This document shows, one piece after another, positions 1-6,793 of a stretch of DNA of 11,117 nucleotides. Made by a program: the position numbers and the translations under genes. The stretch covers positions 1-11,117 of the forward strand of contig CAZTXD010000123.1 in NCBI GenBank assembly GCA_964617995.1. Reading direction: 5' to 3'. The DNA is from CAZTXD01 sp964617995 (GTDB lineage: Bacteria; Actinomycetota; Acidimicrobiia; Spongiisociales; ZC4RG35). Each line of letters starts with the position of its first letter. Within the stretch, counting starts at the first letter, position 1. The notes beneath the pieces were generated by a model, which saw only the letters and a list, made by a program, of their open reading frames with translations, ran no database searches and was not told the DNA's origin.

Positions 1-1267
1 GGCGAGCGAGCAGCGGCAGGCTCTCCGGGGACGGTTCCGCGCCGGTGGTCAACAGCTCCACGAGAGCGCCGTGGATCGCCCGCCGCCGCGGTGGGTTGAG
101 CGCGTCCGCCGCGAACCCGCGGACTTGCTCGTGCGCGAACCGGTAGTCGCCGGCGGCGGCCTGCGGTAGCTCGATCAGCAGGCCTGCGGTCACGGCGGGG
201 GTCAGCAGTTCGGCGAGTCCCGTCACGTCCGGCACGTCGGGATCCCCCAGACGTTCCTTGACGGCCTGGAGGTCCTGCAGGCTGAAGCTCCTGCCGAGGA
301 CGGCACCCTCGCCCAGGATCGTCCTGGTCGTCTCCGGCATGTGTGCCGCGCGCCGCTGGATGAGCGTGCGCACGGCGGACGGCACGAGACGGTCCGCGTT
401 CTTGGCGAGGGTCCACACGCCGTCGATCTGCTGAACCAGGCCGGCCTCGCGGTAGGTGCGCGCCACCTCCTCGAGGATGAACGGCACACCCTCGGCCTGC
501 GCGTGCATCGTCGCGGCGCTCGTCACGTCGAGGTCCCCACTCAGCACCGCGGCGAGCAGTTCGGCGCTCTCGGTCTGGTTCATCCGACCGATGCGCAGCC
601 GGCGGACCAACCCCATGCGTTCCATGTCGGCGAGCAGCGGGGCGGCTTCGGAGTCCTCCATCTCCTCGGGACGCACCGCGAGCACGAGGAAGAGCGGGGA
701 ACCTGCGACCGACCGCACGATGTAGCGCAGCATGCGCACGCTGTCGCGGTCGGCCCACTGGAGGTCGTCGATGAGCAGCGTCACGGGTGTGTGGGAGGTC
801 AGCGTCCGGAAGGCGACCGCTCCCAGATCGAAGGCGCGCAGCAGTTTCTCGTCGGGCGAGAGGGTGTCGAGGCCCGGGTCGTCGCGGCCGGAGATCGCAT
901 CGAGCGCCGCTTGGAGGTCGGCGGCCGTCGACCCATCGGCGACCTCGCGCGCGGACCGGTCGGCGAAGATCGAGCGGGCGACCAGGAAGGGGCCGCGCAA
1001 CTCCTCGTCGGCGGTCACGGCGATCGTCACGAACCCCTGGTCCCTGGCCATCTCCGCGGCGGCGATCATGAGGCGGCTCTTGCCGATGCCGGGTTCGCCT
1101 TCGAAGGTGACCGCGGCGAGCAGCCCCTTCCTCGCAGTCGCGAGCTCCTGGCGGATCGCCGAGAGCTCGGTCGCACGTCCGACCACGTCCCGGCACGCCC
1201 AGCGGGTCTGGAGCGCCATGGGGGACGTCGACCCGGCGTCCGACCCGACCGTGGAGATGTCGTCCAT
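1..1267 (-). CDS. AAA/LAL-type ATP-binding regulator, 3' end cut by window
   Basis: At least 422 residues, open to the window edge. Walker A is GEPGIGKS (about 57-64). Walker B is LLIDDLQWAD (about 164-173), the hallmark of the AAA_16/STAND ATPases found in LuxR-type LAL (MalT-like) regulators and in some adenylate-cyclase-linked proteins. After the NTPase come winged-helix-like and helical regions (for example PFILEEVARTYREAGL, about 262-277). The effector end (LuxR HTH or other) lies outside the window, so the exact class is open. The ATG at 1267 has AGGGAG 8 nt upstream and is followed by codons with almost pure G/C third positions. An in-frame ATG at 1330 has a stronger GGGAGGT site (1338-1344), but the 21 extra codons are rich in rare ATA, CGA, GTA and CCA, so 1267 is preferred. 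It lies 158 nt downstream of an ABC exporter that it may regulate (inference). Confidence 0.85.
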   Translation of the reverse strand, partial: MDDISTVGSDAGSTSPMALQTRWACRDVVGRATELSAIRQELATARKGLLAAVTFEGEPGIGKSRLMIAAAEMARDQGFVTIAVTADEELRGPFLVARSIFADRSAREVADGSTAADLQAALDAISGRDDPGLDTLSPDEKLLRAFDLGAVAFRTLTSHTPVTLLIDDLQWADRDSVRMLRYIVRSVAGSPLFLVLAVRPEEMEDSEAAPLLADMERMGLVRRLRIGRMNQTESAELLAAVLSGDLDVTSAATMHAQAEGVPFILEEVARTYREAGLVQQIDGVWTLAKNADRLVPSAVRTLIQRRAAHMPETTRTILGEGAVLGRSFSLQDLQAVKERLGDPDVPDVTGLAELLTPAVTAGLLIELPQAAAGDYRFAHEQVRGFAADALNPPRRRAIHGALVELLTTGAEPSPESLPLLAR

Positions 1268-1283
1268 CCTCGTGACTCCCTGC

Positions 1284-1300
1284 CCACCGTGTACCGGTGG
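1284..1300. other. Small inverted repeat upstream of the AAA regulator
   Basis: CCACCG (1284-1289) and CGGTGG (1295-1300) form a 6-bp perfect inverted repeat with a 5-nt loop, 17 nt upstream of the ATG at 1267 and just upstream of its AGGGAG site. It could be a small operator or an RNA hairpin near the ribosome binding site. At this length in GC-rich DNA it could also be chance. Confidence 0.25.
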
Positions 1301-1347
1301 ATGCTGGAGTATCCCCTGTCGGGTTCCCATCGGCCACACCTCCCGCA

Positions 1348-1424
1348 GGTTCGGGCGACCGGTTCGGGCGACCGGTTCGGGCGGGGGGTTCGGGCGACGG
1401 GTTCGGGCGACGGGTTCGGGGACG
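1348..1424. repeat. Tandem array of six 13-bp repeats
   Basis: The units are 1348-1360, 1361-1373, 1374-1386, 1387-1399, 1400-1412 and a 12-nt degenerate copy at 1413-1424. The plus-strand consensus is GGTTCGGGCGAC followed by C or G. Units 1 and 2 are identical, units 4 and 5 are identical, and unit 3 ends in GGGG. The array starts 1 nt after the stop codon of the second permease and fills half of the gap before the AAA regulator. The 13-bp period is not a multiple of three and the array lies outside any plausible gene, so it is not a protein repeat. Likely a small VNTR born by slippage. An iteron-like binding array or an RNA element is possible but unproven. Confidence 0.9.
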
Positions 1425-1425
1425 C

Positions 1426-2238
1426 TCAGGCGAGGAGGAGGCGTTCGATCCGCCGGGCGGCGATGGCCACCCCGGTCAGGCCGATCCCGACGAGCACGGC
1501 GGTGTGCGCGATCAGCGTGATGTCGAGGATGCCGAGGCTCAGCGCCCGGACGATCTCGACCCCGTGGTAGAGCGGTGACAGCTGGGTGAGCCACTGGATC
1601 GCCGGCGGGTACACGTCCAGCGGGTAGAACGTCGCGGAGAACAGGAACATCGGGATCGTGAACAGCAGCAGCAGGTCGAAGTCCTGCCACGACCGCATGA
1701 AGGTGGTCGCCGCGATCGTGGCCGACGCGAAGCAGAAGCCGATCAGCAGCGCGGCCGGGATCACCAGCAGCCCCCACCAGGAGCGGACGAGCCCGAGCGC
1801 CGTGACGACCGCCAGGAAGCCGACCGAGTACAGGCCGGACCGGATCAGCGACCAGGTGACCTCGCCGACCGCGATGTCGCGGGGCTGCATCGGGGTGGCC
1901 AGCGCCGCGTCGTAGAGCTTCTCGTATTTGAGCTTGAAGAAGACGTTGTACATCTCGAAGATCGTGCCGTTCATCGCCGACGCCGCCAGCAGGGCCGGGG
2001 CGATGAACGCCGCGTACGAGATCGGTTGACCGCCGGGTCCGGTCAGGTCGCCGACGAGGTTGCCGACCCCGATGCCGATGGCGAACAGGTAGAACAGCGG
2101 CTCCGTCGCGCCGGAGATCAACACGATCCAGCCGCGGCGGTAGACGAGCAGGTTGCGTTCGACCATGTGCCGGCCGCGCGGAGCTCCGACGAGCTGCAGC
2201 GGCAGGACCCGTGCGACCGCCAGGACGTTTGCGCTCAC
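1426..2238 (-). CDS. ABC-2 type exporter permease (NodJ-like), second subunit
   Basis: A 270-residue integral membrane protein with six predicted membrane segments, roughly 38-60, 75-95, 130-150, 155-178, 188-206 and 240-260. The C-terminal motif LSPLYHGVEIVRAL (about 220-233) is characteristic of the NodJ/DrrB branch of ABC-2 permeases, which export lipo-oligosaccharides, drugs or lipids. The GTG start at 2238 is preceded by GAGGA at suitable distance and lies 10 nt after the stop of the first permease, so both are surely co-transcribed. The two permeases share a topology but differ clearly in sequence, which suggests a heterodimeric channel fed by the single ATPase upstream. The substrate cannot be read from sequence. 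Codon use matches the neighbours. Confidence 0.92.
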   Translation of the reverse strand: MSANVLAVARVLPLQLVGAPRGRHMVERNLLVYRRGWIVLISGATEPLFYLFAIGIGVGNLVGDLTGPGGQPISYAAFIAPALLAASAMNGTIFEMYNVFFKLKYEKLYDAALATPMQPRDIAVGEVTWSLIRSGLYSVGFLAVVTALGLVRSWWGLLVIPAALLIGFCFASATIAATTFMRSWQDFDLLLLFTIPMFLFSATFYPLDVYPPAIQWLTQLSPLYHGVEIVRALSLGILDITLIAHTAVLVGIGLTGVAIAARRIERLLLA

Positions 2239-2248
2239 CGGTGGATCC

Positions 2249-3052
2249 TCACGGCGTGAGCTTCCGGCGCAGCAGCTTCTCCGCGAGGACCGTCCCTGCC
2301 GCGCCCCAGGCCGCCAGGTACGCCAGGTGCAGCAGGACCGGGGCGGCGGTGTCCAACCCGAGCGACACCCACCTGGTCAGCTGCACCCCGTGCCAGAGTG
2401 GCGTGGCCCAGGCGACCGGTCGGCTCCAGGCCGGGAGCTGGTCGATCGGGAAGAACGCCCCGGACAGCAGGAAGATCGGGATGATCCCGAAGCGGTACAG
2501 GTAGGCCAGGGCCTCATCCCCGTCGATCCAGCTGGTGTAGGCCATGACCGGCGGGGAGATCGACATGCCGGTCACGACGGCCGGGACGACGGCCAGCAGC
2601 GCGCGAGCGAGATCCGTGACCCCGAACAGCCGCATCACGACCGCGAAGATCGTCGCGCTGATCGTGAGCCGCAGCACGACCGCGGCCTGATGGCCCAGCA
2701 CGATGTCGCGGACGCGGACGGGCGTGGCGAGCATCGCGTGGTAGCCACGGCCCCACTTGATGCCCATCATCACCGGCCACGACGACTCCGATGCCGCGTT
2801 CTGGAACGTCGTGGCGGCCAGCAGCCCTGCCCCGACGAACGCGACGTACGAGACCCCGCCAAGGGCGTCGGCTCCGGCGCCGCGGTCGACCAGCGATCCC
2901 AGCCCCAGCCCCATCGCGGCCAGGAACAGCACCGGTGACACGAACGACGAGAACGCGCTGCCGTGCCAGGTCCGCCGCCACCGTCGCAGCTTGCCCTCGA
3001 CGACGCGGAGGGGCGTCAACCGCAGCGCTGCGGAACGGTCCGTCGCACGCAT
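2249..3052 (-). CDS. ABC-2 type exporter permease (NodJ-like), first subunit
   Basis: A 267-residue membrane protein. The cytoplasmic N-terminus is basic (KLRRWRRTWH, about 21-30). Predicted membrane segments are near 37-57, 67-85, 122-142, 150-172, 186-206 and 237-258. The motif TPLWHGVQLTR (about 217-227) matches the NodJ/DrrB C-terminal signature. The ATG at 3052 shares its A with the TGA stop of the ATPase gene (TGATG), a classic translational-coupling arrangement, and no strong ribosome binding site is needed or seen. A longer in-frame reading upstream (to 3373) overlaps the ATPase gene and gives an arginine-rich, non-membrane sequence, so it is rejected. It probably pairs with the permease at 1426-2238. 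Substrate unknown. Confidence 0.92.
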   Translation of the reverse strand: MRATDRSAALRLTPLRVVEGKLRRWRRTWHGSAFSSFVSPVLFLAAMGLGLGSLVDRGAGADALGGVSYVAFVGAGLLAATTFQNAASESSWPVMMGIKWGRGYHAMLATPVRVRDIVLGHQAAVVLRLTISATIFAVVMRLFGVTDLARALLAVVPAVVTGMSISPPVMAYTSWIDGDEALAYLYRFGIIPIFLLSGAFFPIDQLPAWSRPVAWATPLWHGVQLTRWVSLGLDTAAPVLLHLAYLAAWGAAGTVLAEKLLRRKLTP

Positions 3053-3993
3053 CACTCGACCAGGGTCCGGCCGGTGAGTTGGAGGAACACGTCCTCCAGG
3101 GTGCTGCGCCGCACCAGGACGCTCGCCGGTTCGACGCCCTTGGCGTGCACCGCGTCGGTCGTGCCGTCCGCGTCGTCGGTGTACAGCAGCACGCGGTCCG
3201 ACAGCACCTCGATCCTCGCGGCGGTTCCTCCGAGCCGTTCGGCCTGTCCGTCCGGTCCCTCGGGGCCGAAGCGCAGCTCGACCACCTCGCGCGTGGAGTA
3301 GCGGTCGATCAGCTGGCGCGGTGAGCCCTCGGCGACGATCCGGGCCTTGTCCATCACGACCAGCCGGTCGCACAGCTGTTCGGCCTCGTCCATGTAGTGG
3401 GTGGTGATGATCAGGGTGGCGCCGCGCTGCTTCAGCCGGTAGAGCCGCTCCCAGAGCAGGTGCCGCGCCTGGGGATCGAGCCCGGTGGTCGGCTCGTCGA
3501 GGAGCACCAGTTCCGGCTCGTTGATCAGTGAGCGCGCGATGGTGAGCCGGCGCTTCATGCCGCCCGACAGCGGCTCGACCTGGTCGCTCTCACGCTCGAT
3601 CAGCTGCACGAACTCGAGCAGCTCGGTCGCGCGCCGTCTCGCCACCTCTCCGGGGATGTCGAAGTAGCGTGCGTACATCTCGAGGTTCTCGCGCACCGTC
3701 AGCTCGAGGTCGAGGTTGTCGATCTGCGGCACCACCCCCAGGCGCGCCTTGATCTGGCTGGCGTTCGTGCGCGGGTCCATGCCGATCACCGTCAGCTCGC
3801 CCTCGGTAATCGGCGAGGCGCAGCTGATCATCCGCATGGTGGAGGTCTTGCCCGCACCGTTGGGGCCGAGGAAGCCGAACGCCTCCCCGGCGCGCACGTC
3901 GAAGTCGATCGCGTCGACGGCGGTGAATCCGGCGAAGCGCTTCGTCAGTCCGCGGGCGCGGACGAGCGGGGCCTCGGATCCTGCGGGGGACAT
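3052..3993 (-). CDS. ABC exporter ATP-binding protein (NodI/DrrA-like)
   Basis: A 313-residue cytoplasmic ATPase that powers the two permeases encoded next to it. Visible motifs are Walker A GPNGAGKT (43-50), Q-loop Gln90, signature LSGGM (142-146), Walker B LVLLDE (162-167), D-loop GLD (171-173) and switch His199. All catalytic residues are intact. The roughly 70-residue C-terminal extension ending in STLEDVFLQLTGR is typical of the NodI/DrrA drug- or lipid-export branch. The ATG at 3993 has no clear Shine-Dalgarno site, but it lies only 12 nt after the stop of the gamma-glutamyltransferase-like gene, which suggests translation by reinitiation or coupling. Family and role as an exporter are firm; the substrate is unknown. 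Automatic annotation may call it nodI or a daunorubicin-resistance ATPase, which would overstate what is known. Confidence 0.95.
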   Translation of the reverse strand: MSPAGSEAPLVRARGLTKRFAGFTAVDAIDFDVRAGEAFGFLGPNGAGKTSTMRMISCASPITEGELTVIGMDPRTNASQIKARLGVVPQIDNLDLELTVRENLEMYARYFDIPGEVARRRATELLEFVQLIERESDQVEPLSGGMKRRLTIARSLINEPELVLLDEPTTGLDPQARHLLWERLYRLKQRGATLIITTHYMDEAEQLCDRLVVMDKARIVAEGSPRQLIDRYSTREVVELRFGPEGPDGQAERLGGTAARIEVLSDRVLLYTDDADGTTDAVHAKGVEPASVLVRRSTLEDVFLQLTGRTLVE

Positions 3994-4005
3994 GGCCGGA
4001 TGATT

Positions 4006-5595
4006 CTACAGACCGATCGCCGCGGAGTCTGCGCGCGGGTCGGCGCCGCCCACGAAGCCGCCGGAGCCGATGCGCAGCACCTGGGCCCAGCCCAGCCTGG
4101 GGCTGCGAGGCGGCAGGAGCTGGAGCCGATGCCCCCGCTCCTCGAGCCCAGCCGCCAGCTCCCGACCGCCGGCGTCGCGCTCCAGCTCCATGGGGCCCAG
4201 CGGTTCTCCACGCCGCTCAACGCTCAGGCGGAAGCGGGCCCGCTCCACGGCCTGCTGCGGCTCGAGCCCGTCGTCCAGCAGGGCGGCGAGCAGCTGGAGG
4301 ATGGTCTGCGGCTGGCCGTCCGCGCCCATGGTCCCCAGCGCCGCCCAGGGGCGGCCGTCGCGCAGCAGCATGACCGGCATCAGCGTGTGCAGGGTGCGAA
4401 CGCCCGGCGCGAGCCGGTTCGGGTGACCGGGCTCCAGGAGGAAGGCGCTGCCGCGGTTGTGGAGCACGACCCCGGTCCGCGGGTCGACCACCCCCGAGCC
4501 GAACTCGTCGTAGATCGACTGGATCAAGCTGACCACGTTCCCCTCGCCGTCGGCCGCCGCCAGGTAGACCGTGCCGCCCTCCGACGACTGCTGCGGCACG
4601 AAGGTCCCGGCCCGCGCCGGGTCGAGCCGGGCCGCCAGGAGATCGGCGTGCCCGCCCGACAGCAGCCGGTCGATCGGCGCCGGCAGGCGGTCGGGGTCGG
4701 CCACCCATCGGTCGCGCTCGGCCCAGGCGACCTTCAGCGCCTCCGCCTGGACGTGGACCCGCTCCGCGGTCAGCGGGGCGCCGGCGGCGAGGCGCTCCCG
4801 GGGCGGAACGCCCGGCCAGCCGCGTCGCTCCAGCGCCTGGAGCACCCGCAGGGCGATGAGGGCCGTGATGCCCTGCGAGTTCGGAGGCAGAGTGACGATC
4901 TCGACGTCGGCATGATCGACGGAGATCGGCTCCACCCAGTCCGAGCGGTGCTGCCCGAGGTCGTCGGTCGACAGGACCCCGCCGGCGGCCTGCACCGCCG
5001 ACGCGAGGGAGGCGCCGATCGGACCGTGGTACAGCGCGTCGGTCCCGTCGGCCGCCAGGCGCCGGAGCATGGCCGCCAGGGCGGGCAGGCGGATCGGCTC
5101 GCCGGCCGCGGGAGCGCGCCCGCCGATGCCGAAGGCCTCCCGGCCCGCCGCGTCGAGCGCGGGGAAGGCGGCGGCCAGCACGGGGGCGAGCCGCGGAGCG
5201 AGCGGCTGGCCCTCCTCCGCCAGCAGCGCGGCCGGCTCGAGCGCCGCCGCCAGGGGGAGCCGGCCGAAGCGCTCGACGAGCAGCCTCCAGCCGTCCACCG
5301 CGCCCGGGACGGTGACGGTCAGCGCGCCCCGCTCCGGCATGCTGCGCGCGCCGGTCGCCTCGACCAGCTCGGGCGTGAGGCGGCGCGGGCTGCGGCCGCT
5401 GGCGTTCAGCCCGTACAGCCGGCGCTCCTCGGCGGACCAGACGAGCGCGAACAGGTCGCCGCCGACGCCGCAGGCGGAGGGGTAGACGACCGCCAGCGCC
5501 GCATTGGCCGCCACGGCGGCGTCCACGGCGCTGCCGCCGGCGGCTAGGGCGGCGGCTCCGGCGCGACCGGCTGCAGGGTGGGGAGCCACCACCAT
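4006..5595 (-). CDS. Gamma-glutamyltransferase-family Ntn hydrolase (YwrD-like)
   Basis: A 529-residue member of the GGT family, which mature by self-cleavage before a catalytic threonine. The N-terminal motif APHPAAGRAGAAALAAGGSA (about 4-23) and the GVGGD motif (43-47) are typical. The likely nucleophile is Thr342 in EGGTVYLAAADGEGNVVS, followed by FGSGVV and TGVVLHN. By eye-alignment to E. coli GGT, most residues that bind the gamma-glutamyl group are replaced: the Ser-Ser pair is His403-Thr404, the Gly-Gly pair falls in GTMGADGQ, and the Gln and Asp of NNQMDD are Arg and Ala. The acyl substrate may therefore differ. No signal peptide is visible, so it is probably cytoplasmic. ATG 5595 has GGGAG about 12 nt upstream; the frame is open further upstream without a better start. 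It ends 12 nt before the ABC exporter ATPase gene. Confidence 0.9.
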   Translation of the reverse strand: MVVAPHPAAGRAGAAALAAGGSAVDAAVAANAALAVVYPSACGVGGDLFALVWSAEERRLYGLNASGRSPRRLTPELVEATGARSMPERGALTVTVPGAVDGWRLLVERFGRLPLAAALEPAALLAEEGQPLAPRLAPVLAAAFPALDAAGREAFGIGGRAPAAGEPIRLPALAAMLRRLAADGTDALYHGPIGASLASAVQAAGGVLSTDDLGQHRSDWVEPISVDHADVEIVTLPPNSQGITALIALRVLQALERRGWPGVPPRERLAAGAPLTAERVHVQAEALKVAWAERDRWVADPDRLPAPIDRLLSGGHADLLAARLDPARAGTFVPQQSSEGGTVYLAAADGEGNVVSLIQSIYDEFGSGVVDPRTGVVLHNRGSAFLLEPGHPNRLAPGVRTLHTLMPVMLLRDGRPWAALGTMGADGQPQTILQLLAALLDDGLEPQQAVERARFRLSVERRGEPLGPMELERDAGGRELAAGLEERGHRLQLLPPRSPRLGWAQVLRIGSGGFVGGADPRADSAAIGL

Positions 5596-5630
5596 CCCGC
5601 GCGCCGCTCCCGCGGGCGCGGTGGAGCCGG

Positions 5631-6347
5631 TCAGCGCTCCCAGGTCTCGCCGGGCTCCAGCTCGACCACCTCCGCCGAGGTGTGGTCGCGCAGCTCGGCC
5701 GGGGTTCCGGCCAGGATCGGGAAGGTGGCGTAGTGGACGGGGATCACCGTCGTGGCCCCCACCATCTCGACGGCCCTAGCGGCGTCGGCGGGTCCCATGG
5801 TGAAGTGCCCGCCGATCGGCAGGATCGTGACCGACGGCGACCACCGCTCGCGCACCATCCGCATGTCCCCGAACAGGTCGGTGTCCCCGGAGTGGTAGAC
5901 CCGCGTCCCGTCCTCGAACTCGATCACCCAGCCCCAGCAGCCGAGCTCGCGGCTCGAGGCGGGGTCGGTGGTGGTGATCGTCACCGCCCCGGTGTGCTCG
6001 GCGTGCACCATGCTGAAGCGGATCCCCGCCGCCTCGAAGGTGCCGCCCTTGTTCATGCCCACCACCTCGTGGCCCAGCGCCCCGAGGTACAGGTACATCT
6101 CGTGGCTGCAGACCACGGTCGCGTTGCCGCCGCCGGCCTCGATCAGCTCCACCACATCGGCGGCGTCGTCGCCCACGTGGTCGAAGTGGCCGTGGGTGGG
6201 GGCGATCACGTCGACCTGCTGGGGCTTGCGGAAGGCGTCGGGATAGTTGGGCGCCCCGGTCCAGCGGTCCACCCAGACCCACCTGTCGCCGGGGGATCGG
6301 TACAGAACCCCGCCGTGTCCCAGGCGGGTGATGCGCAGTGCAGCCAT
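5631..6347 (-). CDS. UPF0173/YtkL-like metal-dependent hydrolase (MBL fold)
   Basis: A 238-residue metallo-beta-lactamase-fold protein. The metal-binding set is complete: THGHFDH (His52, His54, Asp56, His57), His118, Asp155 in HSGDTDLFGDM and His205 in PVHYATFP. The strings HSGDTDLFGDM and PIGGHFTMGPADAA are diagnostic of the UPF0173/UlaG-like group, whose physiological substrate is mostly unknown. The start at 6347 is fixed by a near-perfect AAGGAGGT (6351-6358). The open frame continues upstream to 6449 but that part covers a hairpin and lacks conserved sequence. It is the first gene of the left block, followed after 35 nt by the GGT-like gene. Amide or lactone hydrolysis in a shared pathway is only a guess. 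Confidence 0.93.
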   Translation of the reverse strand: MAALRITRLGHGGVLYRSPGDRWVWVDRWTGAPNYPDAFRKPQQVDVIAPTHGHFDHVGDDAADVVELIEAGGGNATVVCSHEMYLYLGALGHEVVGMNKGGTFEAAGIRFSMVHAEHTGAVTITTTDPASSRELGCWGWVIEFEDGTRVYHSGDTDLFGDMRMVRERWSPSVTILPIGGHFTMGPADAARAVEMVGATTVIPVHYATFPILAGTPAELRDHTSAEVVELEPGETWER

Positions 6348-6350
6348 CGC

Positions 6351-6358
6351 ACCTCCTT
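6351..6358 (-). promoter_or_regulatory. Strong Shine-Dalgarno site deciding the 6347 start
   Basis: AAGGAGGT on the minus strand ends 3 nt before the ATG at 6347. It is the best ribosome binding site in the window, although the spacing is a little short. It argues against the longer in-frame ATG at 6449, which has no comparable site. Confidence 0.75.
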
Positions 6359-6400
6359 CACCGCTCGTCGGGCTGGCGTCTGACGTTGCGTGCCGTCCCC

Positions 6401-6406
6401 ATCGTA
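6401..6406 (-). promoter_or_regulatory. Possible -10 box for the MBL/GGT/ABC block
   Basis: TACGAT on the minus strand fits the TANNNT -10 pattern. It would place transcription start near 6394, giving a leader of about 45 nt before the ATG at 6347. It lies just downstream of the 6422-6449 hairpin, where a new transcript would be expected to begin. No good -35 hexamer is visible at 17 nt, so this is weak. Confidence 0.3.
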
Positions 6407-6421
6407 GCCCGCCGGGCACGC

Positions 6422-6449
6422 GTGAGCCCCGCTGCGGGGCGGGGCTCAC
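6422..6449 (-). terminator. GC-rich hairpin, likely terminator of the lip block
   Basis: GTGAGCCCCGC (6422-6432) pairs perfectly with GCGGGGCTCAC (6439-6449): an 11-bp stem with a 6-nt loop. It begins 16 nt after the stop of the ferritin-like gene. No U-tract follows on the minus strand, so it is not a canonical intrinsic terminator. U-less hairpins of this sort are often annotated as terminators or 3'-end stabilisers in high-GC bacteria. Being symmetric, it could also act on the plus strand, but no plus-strand gene lies near. Confidence 0.6.
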
Positions 6450-6465
6450 CGAGCGGCGAGGGGCG

Positions 6466-6696
6466 TCAGCGGATGACGCGGCGCAGCGCCTCCATCAGTC
6501 GCTCCGCGTGCCGCTGCTCGTCGCTGAGCAGCTCCTCGAACAGCTGCCGCGTCTCGCCCTCGGTGTCGTCGAGGTACATCTGGTATGCCTCGATCGCCTC
6601 GAGCTTGCTGGTCAGCGCCTGCATCAGGTCGTAGGTCTGGTCGTCGACCGGCGACTGCATGCCGAATCGCTGCTCACGGGTGGCGGTCTGTGCCAT
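6466..6696 (-). CDS. Small ferritin-like half-domain protein (two-helix, ExxH)
   Basis: 76 residues: a short unstructured start (about 1-17), then two helices, about 18-43 and 47-74. Helix 1 holds Glu33 and Glu36 with Tyr38 and Tyr41 (KLEAIEAYQMY). Helix 2 holds Glu60-x-x-His63 (LSDEQRHAERL). This is the E/ExxH pattern of ferritin and rubrerythrin-like proteins, but only half of the usual four-helix bundle, so a diiron site would need two chains. It resembles encapsulated ferritins in size and motif order, although the residue aligned by eye to the EncFtn ligand Glu32 is Lys31. ATG 6696 has GGGGAG 6 nt upstream. It is the last gene of the lip block, 97 nt after the MBL gene. Iron or oxidative-stress function is inferred; a non-metal helical hairpin is the alternative. 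Confidence 0.8.
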   Translation of the reverse strand: MAQTATREQRFGMQSPVDDQTYDLMQALTSKLEAIEAYQMYLDDTEGETRQLFEELLSDEQRHAERLMEALRRVIR

Positions 6697-6731
6697 CGGG
6701 TACTCCCCTCGTCTGCTTGACTGCTCCGACT

Positions 6732-6762
6732 CGCCGGCCGGCGTCCGGCTCCTCGGCCGGCG
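6732..6762. other. GC-rich inverted repeat between MBL and ferritin-like genes
   Basis: CGCCGGCCG (6732-6740) and CGGCCGGCG (6754-6762) form a 9-bp perfect stem with a 13-nt loop in the 97-nt gap. No U-tract follows on either strand. It may be an attenuator or a processing hairpin that sets the level of the small ferritin-like mRNA, or simply GC-rich chance. Confidence 0.35.
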
Positions 6763-6793
6763 CGGGAACCGGTGCAGGCGCCGTGCCGGACCG

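Noticed and set aside
1348..1424. CRISPR array
   Set aside because: The units are 13 bp and directly abutting, with no spacers and no cas genes nearby.
341..1570. 409-residue plus-strand open frame
   Set aside because: It is antisense to the AAA regulator and crosses the 13-bp repeats and the permease end. Composition is Arg/Gly/His-rich without domains, typical of GC-rich shadow frames.
3053..3373. N-terminal extension of the first permease
   Set aside because: The extension overlaps the ATPase gene, is Arg/Gly-rich and non-membrane; the TGATG junction at 3052 gives the expected start.
4000..5547. 515-residue plus-strand open frame
   Set aside because: Exactly antisense to the GGT-like gene, with low-complexity Arg/Gly/Gln sequence and no motif.
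6466..6696. Encapsulin cargo system
   Set aside because: The protein resembles EncFtn only partly, has no visible targeting tail, and no shell gene is in the window; kept only as a checkable idea.
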